Below are positions 60,230-64,000 of a stretch of DNA of 64,000 nt, piece after piece. The DNA lies in NCBI RefSeq assembly GCF_001625305.1, contig NW_017804387.1, positions 1,534,236 to 1,598,235 on the forward strand, in the 5' to 3' direction. Made by a program: the position numbers and the translations under genes. Source of the stretch: Branchiostoma belcheri. Its lineage: Eukaryota; Chordata; Leptocardii; Amphioxiformes; Branchiostomatidae. The number at the start of each line of letters is the position of its first letter. Within the stretch, counting starts at the first letter, position 1. The notes beneath the pieces were generated by a model that made no database searches, was not told the origin of the DNA, and was given only the letters and a program-made list of their open reading frames with translations.

Positions 60230-61040
60230 AGAATTGTACAATTTTAATCATTGATTTTGACAATAAGAGCCTCATTACCATGGATTATATCAGTTGGTCA
60301 TATTCTCCATCAATGACAACCTTATCTTAACAAAAAAGCTATTATAGCACTTTCTCATAAATTATGCAAATGAGGTCATGAATAAATTATGTTTATTGAT
60401 GTTCGCCTTCACTTAAGAAGTTACAACTATAAAAGTATAAAAAAATTTCATTAATTATGCAAAGTAGGTCTTCATTTACATAATCTATATCCTCAGATGC
60501 TTTTTTCGTTCTTAATTACATGTCACAAGTGTTTCATAGTCCTATTATGAACAAAACAGATTTATAGAATTTGCCCATTAAGTATGCAAATTAGCTCCTG
60601 ATTAGCATAATTGTCATTTGGTTGTGTCAAGCATCACTTCAGATACCTACATACCAAAAATCATGACAATCCGTCCACCGGTTCTTGAGTTATCATCCTT
60701 CGAAAATTTTTGAACAAATGCTCCTGCATTTCCAAAACAAGGCGCTAGGGGGCCCAAGCTTATGTCACTTCTTCCTCACCCCAAGAACTATCTACCAACC
60801 AAAATTCGTGACCCTGGCATGTCCAAATCGCGAGATATTAAAACCGGAAGTTCTGCTGCAGTACCAACAAAAGCCGCCAGGGGGCCCAAAATCTAATCAT
60901 TTCTAGGTCTTATCAAGACCTACCTACCTACCACGTTTCATGACAATGCATACTAAGCTTCTTGAGTTATGCTGTTCACAGACAGACAAAAGACGGACAA
61001 ACGCTACTGAAAACATAACCTTCTTGGCGAAGGTAATCAC
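60230..61040. mobile_element. CCTTCGCCAAGAAGG-ended element remnant
   Basis: Inverse of 15188-15335 at its right end, and AATTATGCAAATGAGGTC tracts inside as at 54305-54480 and 15370. Holds CTGCTGCAGTACCAA and GCCAGGGGGCCCAAAATCT shared with 17030-17725. Non-coding. Confidence 0.6.
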
Positions 61041-61689
61041 ACCTCGTCCAACAACTTTTGACGCGGGCACCGGCAGGTACTGAAGGTCGCGAGGTGTAAC
61101 GCCCCGAGGACAAGTAGTTATGTAAGTCTTGTTGACAATTTCATGTATCTCTGACGAGTCTGACGTTACCTGAGAGGTAAGATTGTAGAATATGATTTTG
61201 TCGGTTTTAACAGAAAAGACGTATATGCACGTTTTCTATAGAACACATTCACGTCAGTCTGGAATGTAACAGTAAACGTAAGGGCGACATAGATTTGGCG
61301 AACAGCTTTTGATAGTCAGTTGGAACGAGGACGACGCATTGTTCTAGGTCAAAGATAGTCAGTTATGTAACTTGGAGCTGCACAGTTGAAAACAACGTCT
61401 GAAAAGGACAACTCTCTGTTGTACGTGAGACCGTAGCTATATAGGAGACCACTCACGTATGTTTCGATCACTACTCTCTTTCTTCGAATGAAATATTGCC
61501 TTAATGTAACCCTTTCTTGTTCATTGAATTATTGTCATCATTTTGCTGTTTCTTGTGAGCATTAATCCCTTACAAAAGACGTATAGGAAGTAGCCAAGCT
61601 TAAACTTGTAAGCATATTTGTGTCACTGACTGTATGCAGTACTTGTATGTAAGGGTACGAACACTGTTTGGTAGTCATGACACACTGCA

Positions 61690-61930
61690 ATACCAAGGTC
61701 GTTGGCTATGCACACACCAACTTCCACGACAGGGGGGTAGTGCCCGGAAAAAAGTGATGAAGGGGTTCCGATGGTTCATGTTTGAGTTTACATTTCTCAT
61801 AATCTGCTGCAGAATGGTATTCACTACTAACCTGGGTGGAAAGTGTAAGAAGTGGCGTGTTTTGGGTGAAAATTGATTTCGGGCCCGAGGCTTCCTTCCG
61901 GGTGTCCTTCCGCCCTGAGCGCGGTGCTTC
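61690..61930. repeat. Interspersed repeat, copy 2 of 2
   Basis: Same strand and motif order as 37840-38170. Non-coding. Confidence 0.5.
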
Positions 61931-62152
61931 GGTTTGACCTAGATATGCGTTGTATGCGTTCTGGGAATCTGGGGGTGCTGTCGTTATGCCTCGAGCGACG
62001 GGCTATTATGATAATCTCAGTGTTAGGATTTTCTTTATACTTTTCTTAATAATACATAATGGTTTTCTCTTTCCGACCATATAAGTCATATTGGTGGCTA
62101 AATTCTGAGTGATTCCAACATTAAGAACTTTAATTTTTCTGTTTTTCTGCAG

Positions 62153-63938
62153 TGTTCTTCACATGTACTAGTGTCTTCCCTGGTGACGAAACAAAATGAC
62201 TAATCATCATCATCGATATTTCGCCCTGCTGTTGGTTACTGTATCATCAGTTCTTATTGTGCTGTATTACACATCTGAACACGTGATCCCTGGTGATCAC
62301 TTGCCGTGGAAACCACCAGAATCTCGCCTTTATATGCATACTAACAGGTGGGCAACATCACATAGCCTCTACCAGGCTTCGGAAGGTGGCTGGAAAGAGT
62401 AGAAATCGGCCAAATAGAGAGATAACATGCCGATGGAGTTGGTCCGCTACAGAGTACTGTACCCTAGCGCGGCAAACTGTACTCTCTAGCGGACCAACTC
62501 CCCTGGCATGTTATCTATCTATTTGGCCGATTTCTACTCTGTTCAGCCGCCTGCCGAAGCCTGGCAGGACTTAACATCACAATCTTAGTCCTGGAACTGT
62601 GTTTGATCGCTTGTTTTTTTAGGGGGGAGGGGGGTGATCAAAAAACATTAATCTATTTTTTTTACAAGTAGATTAAAGTTCGTAAATTTAAAACCAGGCG
62701 TATAGGGCGCTGAATTTGTTTTACTTTTAAAATGAGGGGGTAAAAGTCACGACATCTTAAGTCTACGATAGAATTAATCAAAGTTGGTTTCTAGTTTCTA
62801 TTATGTGTTTACTCTGACGAAACCTTTTATCCTGAACCCAGCTTCACAGATGACGGATAGAAACATAAGAAATCTGTGTCTAGAAATAGAATTAAGTGTC
62901 GCTTTCCTAGGTCCTCCATTGAGGTCGAAGAAGCAGACAGTGACTACAATGATGCCGGACTAAGCAGTAATATATCTACATCAGGAGGACCGACGAATTC
63001 ATCAGTGGAAAATCCGAAATCTATGGAAACAAGGTGTGTGCGAGAAACACATAACATAACATAACATAACATAACATAACATAACATAACATAACATAAC
63101 ATAACATAACATAACATAACATAACGTAACGTAACGTAACGTAACGTAACGTAACGTAACGTAACATAACATAGCATAGCATAGCATAGCATAGCATAGC
63201 ATAGCATAGCATAGCATAGCATAGCATAGCAAAGCATAGCATAGCATAGCATAGCATAGCATAGCATGACATGACATGACATGACATGACATGACATAGC
63301 ATAGCATAGCATAGCATAACATAACATGACATATACCATATAACATAACATAACATAACCTAACATAACATATACCATATAACATAACATAACATATAAT
63401 ATAACATAACATAACATAACATAACATAACATAACATAACATAACATAACATAACATAACATAACATATACCATATAACATAATATAACATATACCATAT
63501 AACATAACATAACATATACCATATAACATAACATATCATAACAAAACATAACATAACATAACATATACCATATAACATAACATAACATAACATATACCAT
63601 ATAACATATACCATATAACATAACATATACCGTATAACATATAACATACAACATATAACATATACCATATAACATAACATATACCATATAACGTATAACA
63701 TATAACATACAACATATAAAATATAACATATAACATAACATAACATAACATAATCCTAACACAACTTAGGATTCTTTCGATTCTCAAGTCCTTTACAGAA
63801 GTTCCATTCTTATGCTCGACACATACCGGAGGAGTCGGTTGCTGAGGAGAAGTTCCTTGCCGACCAGACAGCTGTGCAGTCTGTACCGACGGAAGCACCT
63901 GGATGGGTCTATAACAAAACATTTTCGGACCTGTTTCG
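62153..63938 (+). CDS. Type II membrane protein, N-terminal exons (partial)
   Basis: Three exons visible; the gene runs off the window. Exon 1 starts after acceptor TTTTTCTGCAG, has ATG at 62196, and encodes MTNHHHRYFALLLVTVSSVL then IVLYY, a short cytosolic tail and one membrane span (residues 8-25). Then HLPWKPPESRLYMHTNR. Exon 2 (62911-63037) is Ser/Thr/Asn-rich with NIS and NSS glycosylation sites. Exon 3 (63799-63938) encodes KFHSYARHIPEESVAEEKFL and GWVYNKTFSDLFR. This tail-anchor-stem layout is usual for Golgi glycosyl- or sulfotransferases, but no catalytic motif lies in the window, so no function is claimed. A donor near 61176 could end an upstream non-coding exon. Confidence 0.55.
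62196..62347 (+). CDS. Type II protein exon 1: signal anchor
   Basis: 152 nt of coding sequence, phase 2 out (AAC AG), donor GTGGGC. Three histidines and Arg precede a hydrophobic run of about 18 residues, then a charged luminal start. Confidence 0.65.
62370..62566. mobile_element. ~195-bp foldback element in intron 1 of the type II protein gene
   Basis: Arms CCAGGCTTCGGAAGGTGGCT and its inverse, extending through GAGTAGAAATCGGCCAAATA and GATAACATGCC, with a short loop near CGCGGCAAAC. It starts about 20 bp after the exon 1 donor. No clear target duplication. Confidence 0.8.
62911..63037 (+). CDS. Type II protein exon 2: stem region
   Basis: Acceptor GCTTTCCTAG. Encodes SSIEVEEADSDYNDAGLSSN then ISTSGGPTNSSVENPKSMET. 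The donor is ambiguous within GTGTGTG: an end at 63033 is phase 2, an end at 63037 is phase 0; only the latter joins the more protein-like frame of exon 3. Confidence 0.5.
63047..63755. repeat. ~700-bp compound (ATAAC)n pentanucleotide array
   Basis: Blocks of one variant at a time: ATAAC, then GTAAC, ATAGC, ATGAC, ATAGC, back to ATAAC, then higher-order ATATACCATATAACATA units. Lies in intron 2 of the type II protein gene. Met-Leu-Cys-Tyr frames on the reverse strand are artefacts. Confidence 0.97.
63799..63938 (+). CDS. Type II protein exon 3 (last visible)
   Basis: Acceptor TCAAGTCCTTTACAG, donor GTAAGA, phase 0 in (chosen frame) and phase 2 out. Encodes VPTEAPGWVYNKTFSDLFR at its end; NKT is a potential glycosylation site. 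A second frame is also open over the whole exon but is Arg-rich and less protein-like. Confidence 0.5.
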
Positions 63939-63962
63939 GTAAGAATAATCGTCTCGATATTA

Positions 63963-64000
63963 GGCCATGTTGATTTGATTATATGGATGACATCCGCTTG
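63963..64000. mobile_element. Start of a GGCCATGTTGATTTGAT-type MITE
   Basis: GGCCATGTTGATTTGATTAT then ATGGATGACATCCGC, preceded by TTA; identical in layout to 31457. It runs off the window. Confidence 0.75.

Noticed and set aside
62944-63762. 272-codon Met-Leu-Cys-Tyr frame on the minus strand
   Set aside because: Pentanucleotide array read in all frames; not a protein.

Overview
The window is animal nuclear DNA: genes split by many small GT-AG introns, dense short transposon remnants, many microsatellites and minisatellites. The families present (kringle, Frizzled-type cysteine-rich, sushi and LDLa domains on phase 1-1 exons, a nicotinic-type channel with 45-bp and 110-bp exons, a CARD caspase, a histamine N-methyltransferase relative) and the very high MITE load suggest a deuterostome, most likely a lancelet (Branchiostoma). 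The species assignment is inference.

Layout. 1-13.2 kb holds no gene I can support: MITEs, LINE and SINE remnants, simple repeats. 13.2-33.7 kb (+) holds a 16-exon gene. Its predicted product has a signal peptide, three kringles, an LDLa module, a Frizzled-like cysteine-rich domain, a fourth kringle and a sushi (CCP) module, then a complete pentameric Cys-loop ion-channel subunit with four membrane segments. All 15 splice junctions agree in phase and the joined coding length (3153 nt) is an exact multiple of three, giving about 1050 residues. This is the most interesting object here: a blood-protein/Wnt-type adhesion ectodomain spliced in frame onto a neurotransmitter-gated channel. 33.7-37.2 kb is non-coding, including a 700-bp CATC array.

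37.4-49.1 kb (-) holds a complete eight-coding-exon CARD caspase (about 387 residues; catalytic His209 and Cys252 in a QACRG box), with a possible 5' non-coding exon near 51.0 kb. 53.5-57.9 kb (-) holds a histamine N-methyltransferase-like gene that looks broken here: a 1.56-kb inverted-repeat transposon sits inside the exon that encodes the SAM-binding glycine motif, and the next exon changes frame. 62.2 kb to the window end (+) holds the first exons of a predicted type II membrane protein whose rest lies outside.

Mobile DNA fills most introns: PIF/Harbinger-like MITEs with GGCCACACC ends and TAA target duplications, a piggyBac-like MITE with TTAA duplication, a foldback element with a 9-bp duplication, several LINE tails, tRNA-derived SINEs, a Penelope-like fragment in a palindrome, and nested insertions. 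Several touch host genes: one MITE ends 3 bp from a splice acceptor of the chimeric receptor, another begins at its stop codon, and a minisatellite runs into the caspase stop codon. The three recognised genes have no obvious shared pathway; their adjacency is probably incidental.
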